Positions 1 through 7,737 of a stretch of 13,200 nt of DNA are shown in pieces (positions within the stretch are counted from its first letter, which is position 1; each line of letters opens with the position of its first letter). The stretch covers positions 1-13,200 of the forward strand of contig JAUVLL010000047.1 of assembly GCA_030600745.1 (NCBI GenBank), given 5' to 3'. Source of the DNA: Spirochaetaceae bacterium (GTDB lineage: Bacteria; Spirochaetota; Spirochaetia; B11-G9). The notes beneath the pieces are model-generated. The model saw only the letters and a list, made by a program, of their open reading frames with translations. It had not been told where the DNA came from and ran no database searches. Made by a program: the position numbers and the translations under genes.

Positions 1-455
1 AGGCTGAAGTCGAGAGACTTGTGGATCAGCTGCATTCTATTATTGATAAAACTATAGAAAAACGGAACGATATAATTGATGAATCGGAAACACAGGTTAT
101 TAATCTAGTAATAATGATAGCCAGGAAAGTTGTTAAAGTTATTTCTGAGAATCAGAAAAATGTTGTTGTTAATAATGTAATACAGGCTCTTAGGAAATTA
201 AAGAGCAGAGGGGAAGTTCTTGTAAAAGTTAATCTTTCAGATGTGGAACTGACTTCGGAACATATTAAAGATTTTATGCGAATGGTTGAAAATATACGTT
301 CAGTAACGGTTGTGGAAGATTCGACAGTTGATAAAGGCGGCTGTATTATTGAAACAGATTTTGGTGAGATTGATGCCAGAATCTCTTCTCAACTTCATGA
401 GATAGAGGAAAAAATACTGGATCTTGTTCCTATTAAAGCCAGGGGTGATAACTGA
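1..455 (+). CDS. fliH: FliH, flagellar export ATPase regulator (5'-truncated)
   Basis: C-terminal 150 residues of FliH, the cytoplasmic stator-like protein that binds the ATPase FliI and tethers it to the C-ring and export gate. The open frame runs from base 3 without a stop and enters from outside the window; the GTG at 21 is an internal valine codon, not a start. The visible part has a charged helical stretch followed by the alpha/beta domain shared with V/F-ATPase E subunits (pattern VINLVIMIARKVVKVI, then a repeat of short strands ending in GGCIIETDFGEIDARI, typical of the FliH/YscL C-terminus). Its stop codon shares one base with the fliI start (TGATG at 453-457), which suggests translational coupling and supports the FliH-FliI assignment. 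The family call rests on this motif and on position; the N-terminal half cannot be seen. Confidence 0.9.
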   Translation, partial: AEVERLVDQLHSIIDKTIEKRNDIIDESETQVINLVIMIARKVVKVISENQKNVVVNNVIQALRKLKSRGEVLVKVNLSDVELTSEHIKDFMRMVENIRSVTVVEDSTVDKGGCIIETDFGEIDARISSQLHEIEEKILDLVPIKARGDN

Positions 456-1801
456 TGTTTGAAAAGTATGAGGCAATTCTGAAGGGGATGGACCCCATTA
501 AATATAATGGAATTGTTCAGAAAGTGCAGGGCTTGATTATTGAAAGTCTTGGTCCTCAGGTAGTTGTCGGTGAATTATGTCAAATTTTTGTTCCCAGGGG
601 GAATGGGATGGTTCGCGCTGAGGTTGTAGGATTTCATAATGAGATAGTTCAGTTGATGCCTTTTGATGATATGGAGGGTATTGAACCCGGTTGTACAGTA
701 GTGGCAATGGGGGAATACCTGACTATTCCTGTATCAGAAAAACTTTTAGGCAGGGTACTGGATAGTATGGGGCATCCTATTGATGATAAAGGATCAATAG
801 GCTCAGCAAATTCATTTCCAGTCAGCAATACACCGCCGGATGTTTTAAGACGGAAAGCAATTACAGAAAGGTTAATAACCGGTGTACGGGCACTAGATTC
901 CATGACACCGGTTGGGAAGGGGCAGAGGCTTGGAATTTTTTCAGGAAGCGGGGTTGGTAAGTCTACTCTTTTGGGAATGATAGCAAGAAATACACATGCA
1001 GATATTAATGTCATAGCTCTTATTGGGGAACGAGGAAGAGAGGTAAAGGAGTTTCTTGAATCTGATCTGGGTAAAGAGGGCCTTGCCCGATCTGTTATTA
1101 TTGTATCAACAAGTGATACTCCTCCTCTTTCCCGTGTAAGGGCAGCTTTTGTTGCTACTGCAGTTGCAGAATACTTTAGAGATCAGGGAAAGGATGTTAT
1201 GCTTCTTTTTGATTCAATAACAAGGTTTGCAAGAGCTCAGAGAGAGATTGGCCTTGCTGTAGGTGAACCCCCGGCTACGAGGGGTTTTACACCCTCTGTC
1301 TTTTCTTTACTCCCAAAACTCCTGGAGAGGTGCGGAACATCAGAAAAAGGCACTATTACAGGATTTTACACTATTCTGGTGGATGGTGATGATATGGATG
1401 AACCCGTGTCCGACAATGTAAGGGGTATTCTGGATGGTCATATAGTACTATCACGTAAGCTTGCGCAGTCATATCATTATCCTGCAATAGATGTTCTTCA
1501 ATCTTTATCCAGGCTTGGAAATAAAGTTACGATTCCTGAAGAGCAGGAGGCCATGGGCAGGATAAGACGACTCCTGGCCGCTTATACTGATGCGGAAGAT
1601 TTGATTAATGTTGGCGCCTATGCCGAAGGAAGCAATAAAGTAATTGATGAAGCAATTGAGAAGATTGAAAAAATAAGAAGTTTTCTAAAGCAGAAAATTG
1701 AAGAGAATGCTGATATTTTTGAAACACTGGCAATGGCCGCAGAAATTGCCGAAGTTGAAATACCCATTAAGGAGCTTATAGATGAAACGGTTTCAGTTTA
1801 A
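455..1801 (+). CDS. fliI: FliI, flagellum-specific export ATPase
   Basis: Cytoplasmic ATPase of the flagellar type III export apparatus; it unloads substrates and chaperones at the export gate and is related to the F1 beta subunit. At 448 residues it has the family's usual length. It shows an N-terminal beta-barrel domain (about 1-95), a P-loop GSGVGKST at 164-171, GERGREV at 191-197 carrying the catalytic glutamate, a Walker B strand VMLLFD ending at Asp253, and the FliI-type segment SITRFARAQREIGLAVGEPP at 254-273. The C-terminal helical domain follows from about residue 380. The ATG overlaps the fliH stop by one base, and the last 20 bases overlap the start of fliJ. All catalytic motifs are intact, so an active enzyme is expected. 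Confidence 0.98.
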   Translation: MFEKYEAILKGMDPIKYNGIVQKVQGLIIESLGPQVVVGELCQIFVPRGNGMVRAEVVGFHNEIVQLMPFDDMEGIEPGCTVVAMGEYLTIPVSEKLLGRVLDSMGHPIDDKGSIGSANSFPVSNTPPDVLRRKAITERLITGVRALDSMTPVGKGQRLGIFSGSGVGKSTLLGMIARNTHADINVIALIGERGREVKEFLESDLGKEGLARSVIIVSTSDTPPLSRVRAAFVATAVAEYFRDQGKDVMLLFDSITRFARAQREIGLAVGEPPATRGFTPSVFSLLPKLLERCGTSEKGTITGFYTILVDGDDMDEPVSDNVRGILDGHIVLSRKLAQSYHYPAIDVLQSLSRLGNKVTIPEEQEAMGRIRRLLAAYTDAEDLINVGAYAEGSNKVIDEAIEKIEKIRSFLKQKIEENADIFETLAMAAEIAEVEIPIKELIDETVSV

Positions 1802-2237
1802 TCTTGAGAAGCTTCTTGAGATTCGCAAGTATGATGAACGAAATTGGGAAATAAAGCTTGGGCAAATTGTGAGTAAATGTACGGTTATGGAACATAGAAT
1901 AAGGGATATTAAATCTGACAAGTCAAAAACTGTTCTTAAATATAATCTGGCATCTTCAGGGATTGAAATGCTTCAAATTTCACAAAATTATCTTCAGAGA
2001 CTGAATTATGAAATTAGAATAGCAAAGATAAAACTTGACGGATATATTTCTGAAAAGCATAAGATACAAAGCGGATTTATTAAGGTTTCAAATAAAAGGA
2101 AAATACTGGATAAGCTTAAAGAAAAGGAAGAGGATTCTTATTATAAAGCATTGATGGCGGCAGAAATTAAAGAGATTGATGATATAAGCATTAGTATGGC
2201 TCTTCGTAATCGTGTTAGAAAAGTAGAATCTGCTTAA
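1782..2237 (+). CDS. fliJ: FliJ, flagellar export coiled-coil chaperone
   Basis: A 151-residue protein, rich in Lys, Glu and Ile and almost wholly alpha-helical in pattern, with the FliJ-type opening MKRFQFNLEKLLEIRKYDE. FliJ is the central stalk-like coiled coil that inserts into the FliI hexamer and contacts FlhA, also helping to recycle export chaperones. FliJ sequences are weakly conserved, so the call rests on the N-terminal signature, length, helical character and position directly after fliI. The ATG at 1782 lies inside fliI, giving a 20-base overlap in another frame. In Borrelia the gene at this position has been called flbA. Translation is probably coupled to fliI. No transmembrane segment or signal peptide is seen. 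Confidence 0.9.
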   Translation: MKRFQFNLEKLLEIRKYDERNWEIKLGQIVSKCTVMEHRIRDIKSDKSKTVLKYNLASSGIEMLQISQNYLQRLNYEIRIAKIKLDGYISEKHKIQSGFIKVSNKRKILDKLKEKEEDSYYKALMAAEIKEIDDISISMALRNRVRKVESA

Positions 2238-2243
2238 GGGAGG
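2238..2243 (+). promoter_or_regulatory. Ribosome binding site for flbB (TTG start)
   Basis: GGGAGG directly after the fliJ stop, five bases before a TTG at 2249. No in-frame ATG stands at a suitable distance, and the residues right after the TTG form the membrane anchor, so this site supports TTG as the flbB start. Confidence 0.7.
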
Positions 2244-2248
2244 CAATT

Positions 2249-2860
2249 TTGGCAGGATCAACCCATTCGGGCTTACGGATAATAGTACTTGTTTTACTTA
2301 TTGTAGTTCTTTCCCTCAGTGGACTGCTGTGGTTTGATTTTTTAGGGATAATTGATGCAAAGTACAGGTTTTCACCTGTTCTTAAGCTGGTGGGTTTTGA
2401 AACACCGACAGAATTAACAAATCCTGATGATATACTTCTTCTGGATCGGGAACGACTTGAAAAACAGATCTATGCATTAGATATAAAGTCAGAGGAGCTG
2501 GATAATCGTGAGAATGATATTGTTTTACAAGAGGCTGAGGTGCAGCAGAAGCTGGAAACTCTTGCAGAAAAGGAAAAATCACTGGAAGATAGGGAAAAAT
2601 CGTTTAATGATCGTTTAAAACAGTACGAAGATAGAAATAGGAACTTACGTCAGGCGTCAGCATATTTTACAGGTATGCCGCCTGGGGATGCAGTGGCCAG
2701 GCTTCTTGAGATGGAAGACCAGGATGTTATCGATATTTTTCGTACAACTGAGGCTATTGCACAGGAAGCCGGTACTGATTCAATAGTATCGTACTGGCTT
2801 TCGTTAATGCCTGCAGATAGAGCTGCAGTTATTAACCGTAAGATGTTGAAAAAACCATAG
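2249..2860 (+). CDS. flbB: FlbB, periplasmic flagellar collar/motor protein with MgtE_N-like domain
   Basis: 203 residues. A short N-terminus is followed by one transmembrane helix (about 11-33), a long charged coiled coil (about 63-135, rich in Glu/Lys with heptad-like spacing), and a C-terminal domain (about 138-200) with MPPGDAVARLLEMEDQDVID and LMPADRAAVINRKM. That last domain resembles the MgtE intracellular N domain, in which each repeat monitors residues around 'M.p..aa.iL..M'. In Borrelia, FlbB is known as a periplasmic collar scaffold at the base of the motor needed for collar and stator assembly; this protein has the same layout and operon slot, between fliJ and fliK. Function here is inferred from that homology. 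The start is TTG at 2249 with GGGAGG five bases upstream. The gene lies 11 bases after fliJ. Confidence 0.88.
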   Translation: MAGSTHSGLRIIVLVLLIVVLSLSGLLWFDFLGIIDAKYRFSPVLKLVGFETPTELTNPDDILLLDRERLEKQIYALDIKSEELDNRENDIVLQEAEVQQKLETLAEKEKSLEDREKSFNDRLKQYEDRNRNLRQASAYFTGMPPGDAVARLLEMEDQDVIDIFRTTEAIAQEAGTDSIVSYWLSLMPADRAAVINRKMLKKP

Positions 2861-2877
2861 TTTAATCGGGGGAATAA

Positions 2878-4128
2878 TTGCTTCCAGTACAGATGGCAGA
2901 TAACAGTTTTAGCTCAAATGAATCGGTAGTAGTAAAACCTGTGAAATCTGAAAATTTAAGGGATGGGGGAAAATTTACTGATATTTATGAATCTGCAGGT
3001 TCTATCCAGAGGAATGTGAGAAAAATGGAAACTGGTGATGATAGGTTACCAGCAAAGGAAATAACCGGGGAATCTTCAGAACCGATACCAGTGGTAAATA
3101 AAAAACTAATCAGCTTGAAAAAAGTAAAATCCTTGAATTCGAGTAAGAAGAATAAAAATACAGATTCAAGGGCTCTTAGGGAGAAACTTACTGATCTTTC
3201 ACTTGTGGGGAAACAACAAAAATTTATAAGAGATAAGAATCCTGATTCGGAAAAAATAATTTCGGATAAATCCGATCAATCTATCATTGCGGAACAGGCA
3301 ATTAAAAATAAAGTTGTGGATAATCTTATCAATCCTAATGGTATTCATGCAGCTTTAAATTCTTCGGAACTGCTTATTGCAGAACAGTCCGGATCATCCA
3401 TTGCAGTTAAATCACTTAACGAAGAAAAAAGTGGGAAATCTGACGGAAGAACAGCAAAAAAATCTACTACAGGAAAAGAGTCTGTAAAGAAACAGTCTGC
3501 AATATCTGTTCTGGATCTTAGGAATACAGACAGCAGGTTTGCAAAAATTAAACAGCATAGAACAAGTACTGGAAACGAGAGTGTAAAGCTTCCGGTAGAG
3601 AATATTGAACCGATGAGTTCTGACAGTACTGAAGATGCCAGGCCGATTGTAGTTGAGCTTACTCATGTAAAAGATAATTTTTCCGGAGAGTCAAAGACAC
3701 TTACAACTACAGCCGGTTCAGCTTTAATGAAGCAGCTGGAAGAAAGTATAAACAATAAAATAGTAAAACAGTCCAGTATAATACTGAAAAATGACAATTC
3801 CGGAGAGATAAAGCTGATTCTTAAACCCGAAGCTCTTGGTAAAGTAAGAATACGACTCAGTTTGAATGATAATCGTATAGCAGGTCAGATCATTGTTGAA
3901 AATGTGTCAGTCAAAGAAATTTTTGAACAGAATATCATGAATCTTGAAAAAACCTTTAAAGAAAATGGATTTGATAGTGCTGCACTTAACGTTTCGGTAG
4001 GTGGGAATGGTACAGGTAGAGGAGATAGAGAAAATAGCAGAGATATTGCAAAACAAATAGAAATGATTGAAGAGAATATACCGACAATGATAGCAGGGTC
4101 GGATAATCTTATCGATCTTATAGCTTAA
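2878..4128 (+). CDS. fliK: FliK-like flagellar hook-length control protein
   Basis: 416 residues in two parts. Residues 1 to about 295 are a low-complexity, Ser/Lys/Asn/Glu-rich, probably extended region, as in FliK 'rulers' whose length helps set hook length. Residues about 300-378 form the conserved hook-length control domain (Flg_hook type), with GEIKLILKPEALGKVRIRLS at 309-328 and AGQIIVENVSVKEIFEQN after it. This domain interacts with FlhB and switches export from hook to filament substrates. A tail of about 38 residues follows. The start is probably TTG at 2878, with GGGGGA at 2868-2873; an in-frame ATG at 2893 (residue 6) is too far from that site. The stop overlaps a possible upstream ATG of flgD. 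In Borrelia and Treponema the gene here was first named flbC or tap1. The N-terminal part is not recognisable by sequence. Confidence 0.88.
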   Translation: MLPVQMADNSFSSNESVVVKPVKSENLRDGGKFTDIYESAGSIQRNVRKMETGDDRLPAKEITGESSEPIPVVNKKLISLKKVKSLNSSKKNKNTDSRALREKLTDLSLVGKQQKFIRDKNPDSEKIISDKSDQSIIAEQAIKNKVVDNLINPNGIHAALNSSELLIAEQSGSSIAVKSLNEEKSGKSDGRTAKKSTTGKESVKKQSAISVLDLRNTDSRFAKIKQHRTSTGNESVKLPVENIEPMSSDSTEDARPIVVELTHVKDNFSGESKTLTTTAGSALMKQLEESINNKIVKQSSIILKNDNSGEIKLILKPEALGKVRIRLSLNDNRIAGQIIVENVSVKEIFEQNIMNLEKTFKENGFDSAALNVSVGGNGTGRGDRENSRDIAKQIEMIEENIPTMIAGSDNLIDLIA

Positions 4129-4129
4129 T

Positions 4130-4134
4130 GGAGG
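4130..4134 (+). promoter_or_regulatory. Ribosome binding site deciding the flgD start
   Basis: GGAGG immediately after the fliK stop, with five bases before the ATG at 4140. An ATG at 4128 (overlapping the fliK stop as TAATG) has no purine-rich site upstream, so initiation at 4140 is preferred. Confidence 0.65.
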
Positions 4135-4139
4135 CAGGG

Positions 4140-4589
4140 ATGGATTTTACAAGTGTACTTTCAAATTCAGAGCAGGCAAAGGTTGGTATGCAGAACGATA
4201 CCTTTAATAAGGCTTTGAATGGTGGAAAAGTAAACAATGGAGGCATGGGCAAAGATGATTTTTTAAAGATTCTTATCACTCAGCTTAGTTATCAGGATCC
4301 CACAGCTCCAATGGAAGATAAAGAATTTATTGCACAGATGGCACAGTTCTCATCTCTGGAGCAGATGACAAATATGAGTAATGGATTTAAAAAACTTACC
4401 GGAATCCTTGGCCAGAGTAATGCATTGGGTCTTCTTGGAAAATGGGTTCAGGTAGTAGAAGGGGAAAATGTTATTAGTGGAAAAGTTGAAGAGGTGTCTG
4501 GAAGGGATTTCCCGCAGATTCTAATAAACGGTAAATACTACGATTATACAAGTGTTGAAAAAGTGAGCGAACAGGAGGCTGCCTTATGA
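4140..4589 (+). CDS. flgD: FlgD, flagellar hook assembly cap protein
   Basis: FlgD forms the scaffold cap on which FlgE hook subunits polymerise; it is exported through the flagellar type III system. With the start at ATG 4140 the protein has 149 residues. The family core is clear: DDFLKILITQLSYQDPTAPM at 39-58, then DKEFIAQMAQFSSLEQMTNM, the classic FlgD N-terminal signature. A short Gly/Asn-rich, probably flexible leader precedes it. After it come a short helix and beta segments (LLGKWVQVVEGENVISGKVE) ending at residue 149. The protein is much shorter than enterobacterial FlgD (about 230 residues), lacking most of the C-terminal Tudor/FnIII region; short forms are usual in spirochetes. An alternative start at 4128 would add four residues. 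The stop overlaps the flgE start by four bases (ATGA), indicating coupled translation. Confidence 0.95.
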   Translation: MDFTSVLSNSEQAKVGMQNDTFNKALNGGKVNNGGMGKDDFLKILITQLSYQDPTAPMEDKEFIAQMAQFSSLEQMTNMSNGFKKLTGILGQSNALGLLGKWVQVVEGENVISGKVEEVSGRDFPQILINGKYYDYTSVEKVSEQEAAL

Positions 4590-5971
4590 TGCGATCATTA
4601 TATTCCGGAGTTTCAGGACTTCAGAATCATCAGATACGAATGGATGTTATAGGTAATAATATTTCAAATATCAATACTGTTGGTTTTAAAAAAGGAAGAG
4701 TAAACTTTCAGGATATGCTTTCCCAGTCTATGTCAGGTGCAGCAAAACCTACTGTTGATCTTGGTGGAGTTAACCCTAAACAGGTTGGATTAGGTATGAC
4801 AGTAGCATCAATAGATACTATTCATACCCAGGGGTCTATGCAGACTACCGGGGTTATGACGGATCTTGCCATACAGGGTAATGGTTTTTTTGTAATGGGT
4901 TCAGGTGCAAAAAATTTCTTTACCAGGGCAGGAGCATTTGGTCTGGATGAAAATGGTACTTTAATAAATCCTGCAAATGGTATGAAGGTTCAGGGCTGGG
5001 CTGCAGAAACTATTGATGGACAGAGTTTTGTAAATGCTGCTGCTGATGTTGGTGATCTGGTTATTCCGGTTGGAAGCAAAGATCCTGCAGCTTCAACTTC
5101 CGAGGTTGAACTGGCCTGTAATCTTGATAAAAGAACGGATGACATTAATGCTGGAGCAGGACCTCTTGAAACGAGGGAAGGTACCTGGAGTATTAATAAA
5201 GCGATATATGATTCATTTGGCAATACACATACTATGAGAGTTAATTTTACTAAAATCCCCGGTGTGGAGAATCAATGGCAGGGACAGGTAATAGTGGATC
5301 CTGATACAGAAATTACTACAAACACTCTTGTTGATGCGGGTGATATTAATAGTGCAGCAGATACATTTATTGTTGAATTCAGTAATCTGGGTGTATTGAT
5401 GGGTGCAGTTGATACTCAGGGAGAAAGGATTGATACCGGAACTCTTCAGTTAAATGTAGGTTTTGATGTGCTTGCAGCAGCTGATGAAGGTGCCGGCCAG
5501 GTAAGGCAGAATTTTCTTCTTAATCTTGGAGATGTAGGCAGTGTGGTTAATTCTGTAACCCAGTTTGCAGAGAAGAGTTCTACAAAGGCATTCAGGCAGA
5601 ATGGTTATCCAATGGGATATCTTGAAAACTTTAAGATTGATCAGTCCGGGCAGATAACCGGGGTTTATTCCAATGGAACAAACAGGCTTCTTGGACAGGT
5701 GGCACTGGCCAGTTTTACTAATCCCGGAGGTTTGGAGAAAGCAGGAGAAAGTACTTATGTAATATCAAATAATTCCGGTGATCCTAATATAAGTCAGTCC
5801 GGAATTGCGGGTAAAGGCAAGATGATTGCCGGGGCTCTGGAAATGAGTAATGTTGATCTTGCTGAACAGTTTACTGATATGATCGTAACACAAAGAGGTT
5901 TTCAGGCAAACTCTAAAACCATAACTACGTCAGATCAAATGCTTCAGGAACTACTGACGCTTAAACGATAG
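4586..5971 (+). CDS. flgE: FlgE, flagellar hook protein with lysinoalanine cross-link residues
   Basis: Structural subunit of the hook, the universal joint linking the periplasmic flagellar rod and filament. At 461 residues it shows the rod/hook N-terminal signature MMRSLYSGVSGLQNHQIRMD with NNISNINTVGFKKG after it, the FlgE/F/G segment AIQGNGFFVM at 95-104, an internal D1/D2 region, and the C-terminal helix LEMSNVDLAEQFTDMIVTQR followed by GFQANSKTI near the end. The only cysteine is Cys178 (codon 5117-5119), with Lys165 at 5078-5080; these numbers equal the residues that form the lysinoalanine inter-subunit cross-link in Treponema denticola FlgE. AGGAGG lies at 4573-4578, seven bases before the ATG at 4586. 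A second ATG at 4589 would remove one residue. Export is through the flagellar gate, with no signal peptide. Confidence 0.98.
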   Translation: MMRSLYSGVSGLQNHQIRMDVIGNNISNINTVGFKKGRVNFQDMLSQSMSGAAKPTVDLGGVNPKQVGLGMTVASIDTIHTQGSMQTTGVMTDLAIQGNGFFVMGSGAKNFFTRAGAFGLDENGTLINPANGMKVQGWAAETIDGQSFVNAAADVGDLVIPVGSKDPAASTSEVELACNLDKRTDDINAGAGPLETREGTWSINKAIYDSFGNTHTMRVNFTKIPGVENQWQGQVIVDPDTEITTNTLVDAGDINSAADTFIVEFSNLGVLMGAVDTQGERIDTGTLQLNVGFDVLAAADEGAGQVRQNFLLNLGDVGSVVNSVTQFAEKSSTKAFRQNGYPMGYLENFKIDQSGQITGVYSNGTNRLLGQVALASFTNPGGLEKAGESTYVISNNSGDPNISQSGIAGKGKMIAGALEMSNVDLAEQFTDMIVTQRGFQANSKTITTSDQMLQELLTLKR

Positions 5972-6000
5972 GTATGAAGAGCTAAGATGGAAGGTGTGAT

Positions 6001-6198
6001 ATGATAGAAGTAACAAGATTAAACGGGGATAGATACTATATTAATCCTCATCAGATAGAATATGTCGAATGTAATCCTGATACTACACTTATCATGCTTT
6101 CCGGTAAAAGGCTGATAATCAAAGATGATTATCAGACAATCTTTGATCGTATTGTAGAATACAGAAGGTTGATCGGTGCCTTTAAGAACGAGGAGTAG
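6001..6198 (+). CDS. flbD: FlbD/SwrD family small motility protein
   Basis: A 65-residue protein of the FlbD (SwrD) family. The pattern EVTRLNGDRYYINPHQIEYV at 3-22, then PDTTLIMLSGKRLIIKDD, is the full family motif (strand, NG turn, INP..IE, PDT..L..GK). In Bacillus subtilis the homologue SwrD increases flagellar motor torque; the exact mechanism is not settled. Its place between flgE and motA in spirochetes fits a motor-related job, but that is inference for this organism. The ATG at 6001 is preceded by GGAAGG at 5989-5994. A gap of 29 bases separates it from flgE, and the end of flbD contains the AGGAG that serves motA, so the two are probably translated together. It should not be confused with the Caulobacter transcription factor also called FlbD. 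Confidence 0.92.
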   Translation: MIEVTRLNGDRYYINPHQIEYVECNPDTTLIMLSGKRLIIKDDYQTIFDRIVEYRRLIGAFKNEE

Positions 6199-6205
6199 AC
6201 TTTAG

Positions 6206-6988
6206 ATGGACATATCAACGATTATAGGGCTGGGAATGGGATTTGGGCTGATCCTGCTTTCAATGGCTCTGGGCGGTAGTGGCCTTTCTATTTATGTAGA
6301 CCTTAACTCGTTTTTAATGGTAATTGGCGGTTCTTTTGCCGCTATGATGATTTCTAATCCACTCTCACGAGTACTTGGTCTGTCTAGAATCATGAATCAT
6401 GTATTTAAAATTCCTAACTATGAACTTGAAAAAACTATATCTACACTTGTGAATTTTTCAGAACGGGCCCGAAGGGAAGGATTACTGGCTCTTGAAGATG
6501 ATATTGAAGATGTAAGTGATGAGTTTTTAAAAGATGGGATACAGATGGTTGTAGACGGTACGGATCCGGAGATAATAAAGGCAATACTTTTCAGTGATCT
6601 GGAACAGCTTGAAACAAGACATGGAATAGGTATCAAGTTTTTTGCGGACTGGGGTTCACTTGCTCCTGCTTTTGGAATGATTGGTACCCTTGCAGGGCTT
6701 ATCGCGATGCTTGCAAACCTTGACGATCCGGATGCAATTGGATCAGGTATGGCCCTTGCATTGATAACAACTATGTATGGTTCAATTTTTGCAAATATGG
6801 TGCTGATTCCATTTAGGAATAAGCTTACTGACAGGGACCAGGAGGAACGTTTAACAAGGGAAATAATGATTGAAGGAATACTCTCTATTCAGGCAGGTGA
6901 TAATCCTAATATTCTTAAATTTAAACTTGTATCTTTTCTTGATCCTGTTAAGCGTAAATCGATGATGGAAGAGATGGCGGGTGATTAG
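6206..6988 (+). CDS. motA: MotA, flagellar motor stator ion-channel subunit
   Basis: Cytoplasmic-membrane stator subunit that, as a pentamer around a MotB dimer, converts ion flow into torque on FliG. At 260 residues it has four predicted membrane helices (about 4-22, 34-52, 148-172 and 183-204) with a large cytoplasmic loop between the second and third. Charged residues known to contact FliG have counterparts in ARREGLLALED (Arg90 and Glu97). Conserved channel prolines are Pro154 in SLAPAFGMIGTLAG and Pro202 in MVLIPFRNKL. The C-terminal cytoplasmic tail is REIMIEGILSIQAGDNPNIL, the usual MotA ending. The ATG at 6206 uses AGGAG at 6191-6195, inside the end of flbD. motB follows 17 bases later, as expected for a stator pair. 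Confidence 0.97.
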   Translation: MDISTIIGLGMGFGLILLSMALGGSGLSIYVDLNSFLMVIGGSFAAMMISNPLSRVLGLSRIMNHVFKIPNYELEKTISTLVNFSERARREGLLALEDDIEDVSDEFLKDGIQMVVDGTDPEIIKAILFSDLEQLETRHGIGIKFFADWGSLAPAFGMIGTLAGLIAMLANLDDPDAIGSGMALALITTMYGSIFANMVLIPFRNKLTDRDQEERLTREIMIEGILSIQAGDNPNILKFKLVSFLDPVKRKSMMEEMAGD

Positions 6989-7005
6989 GTGGGTAGGAGT
7001 AACTG

Positions 7006-7737
7006 ATGGCTGGTAAACAAAAAAAATGTCCACGCTGTGAGCAGGTTGTAGCTGAGTATATGCTCACCTATGGTGACATGGTAACTCTTCTTTTGTGTTT
7101 CTTTGTTCTTCTTTACTCTCCTCCAATCGAGGAAGGTTCCCGGATAAAACTGATCCTTGCCGCATTCAGCGGTTTAGGTATTCAGACAGGTGGTAATACA
7201 CTTCAGGCCGGTAAACTTGCAGAACTGGGTAATAATGTAATGTCGTTGCCTTCAATGGAAAATGCAAGAGCATTGGCAACAGCACGGAAGAGAGCAATCA
7301 GTTCATTTCAACCGGAATTGAAGACAAAAAAGATAAGGATCAAAGAGGATGAAAGGGGACTTGTTATCAGTCTTGCAGCTGATTCTTTTTTTGAAGCAGG
7401 AACAGCTGATATTAATATTGAGCAGGCCAGAGATACTCTTCAGAAAGCAGCCCTTTTGCTGAGTTATGATGATTTATCAGACAAAATTTTCCGGATAGAG
7501 GGGCATACTGACTCTACTCCAACAGATCCGGATAGCCCCTGGCCCAGTAACTGGGAGCTTTCTACAGCAAGATCAACCAATGTTTTGCATTATTTAGTTG
7601 ATTTTGGTGTGAATGAGGATCAGTTTCAGGTGGCTGGTTTTGCAGATACAGTTCCTTTGGCATCAGAAGATACTAAAGAGGGACGGGCATACAATAGAAG
7701 AGTTGATATTATAATTCTTACTGACGGTCATTTGTAG
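7006..7737 (+). CDS. motB: MotB, stator subunit with peptidoglycan-binding OmpA-like domain
   Basis: 243 residues. The N-terminus contains CPRC (Cys8, Cys11), then one membrane helix, TYGDMVTLLLCFFVLLYS at 21-38, with the essential ion-carrying aspartate at Asp24. A plug/linker region follows, and then an OmpA-like peptidoglycan-binding domain (about 115-238) with IEGHTDS at 164-170, NWELSTARS at 182-190 and NRRVDI at 230-235. MotB anchors the stator to the cell wall and carries the ion site of the MotA/MotB channel. Cys31, seven residues after Asp24, matches the D24/C31 spacing of sodium-type PomB, but this alone does not prove ion choice. AGGAG at 6995-6999 is six bases before the ATG. The gene is complete. 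Confidence 0.97.
   Translation: MAGKQKKCPRCEQVVAEYMLTYGDMVTLLLCFFVLLYSPPIEEGSRIKLILAAFSGLGIQTGGNTLQAGKLAELGNNVMSLPSMENARALATARKRAISSFQPELKTKKIRIKEDERGLVISLAADSFFEAGTADINIEQARDTLQKAALLLSYDDLSDKIFRIEGHTDSTPTDPDSPWPSNWELSTARSTNVLHYLVDFGVNEDQFQVAGFADTVPLASEDTKEGRAYNRRVDIIILTDGHL

Noticed and set aside
649..1014. Minus-strand open frame of 121 codons inside fliI
   Set aside because: It lies opposite the FliI barrel and P-loop region, has no ribosome binding site, and its peptide resembles no known family; it is a shadow of the coding strand.
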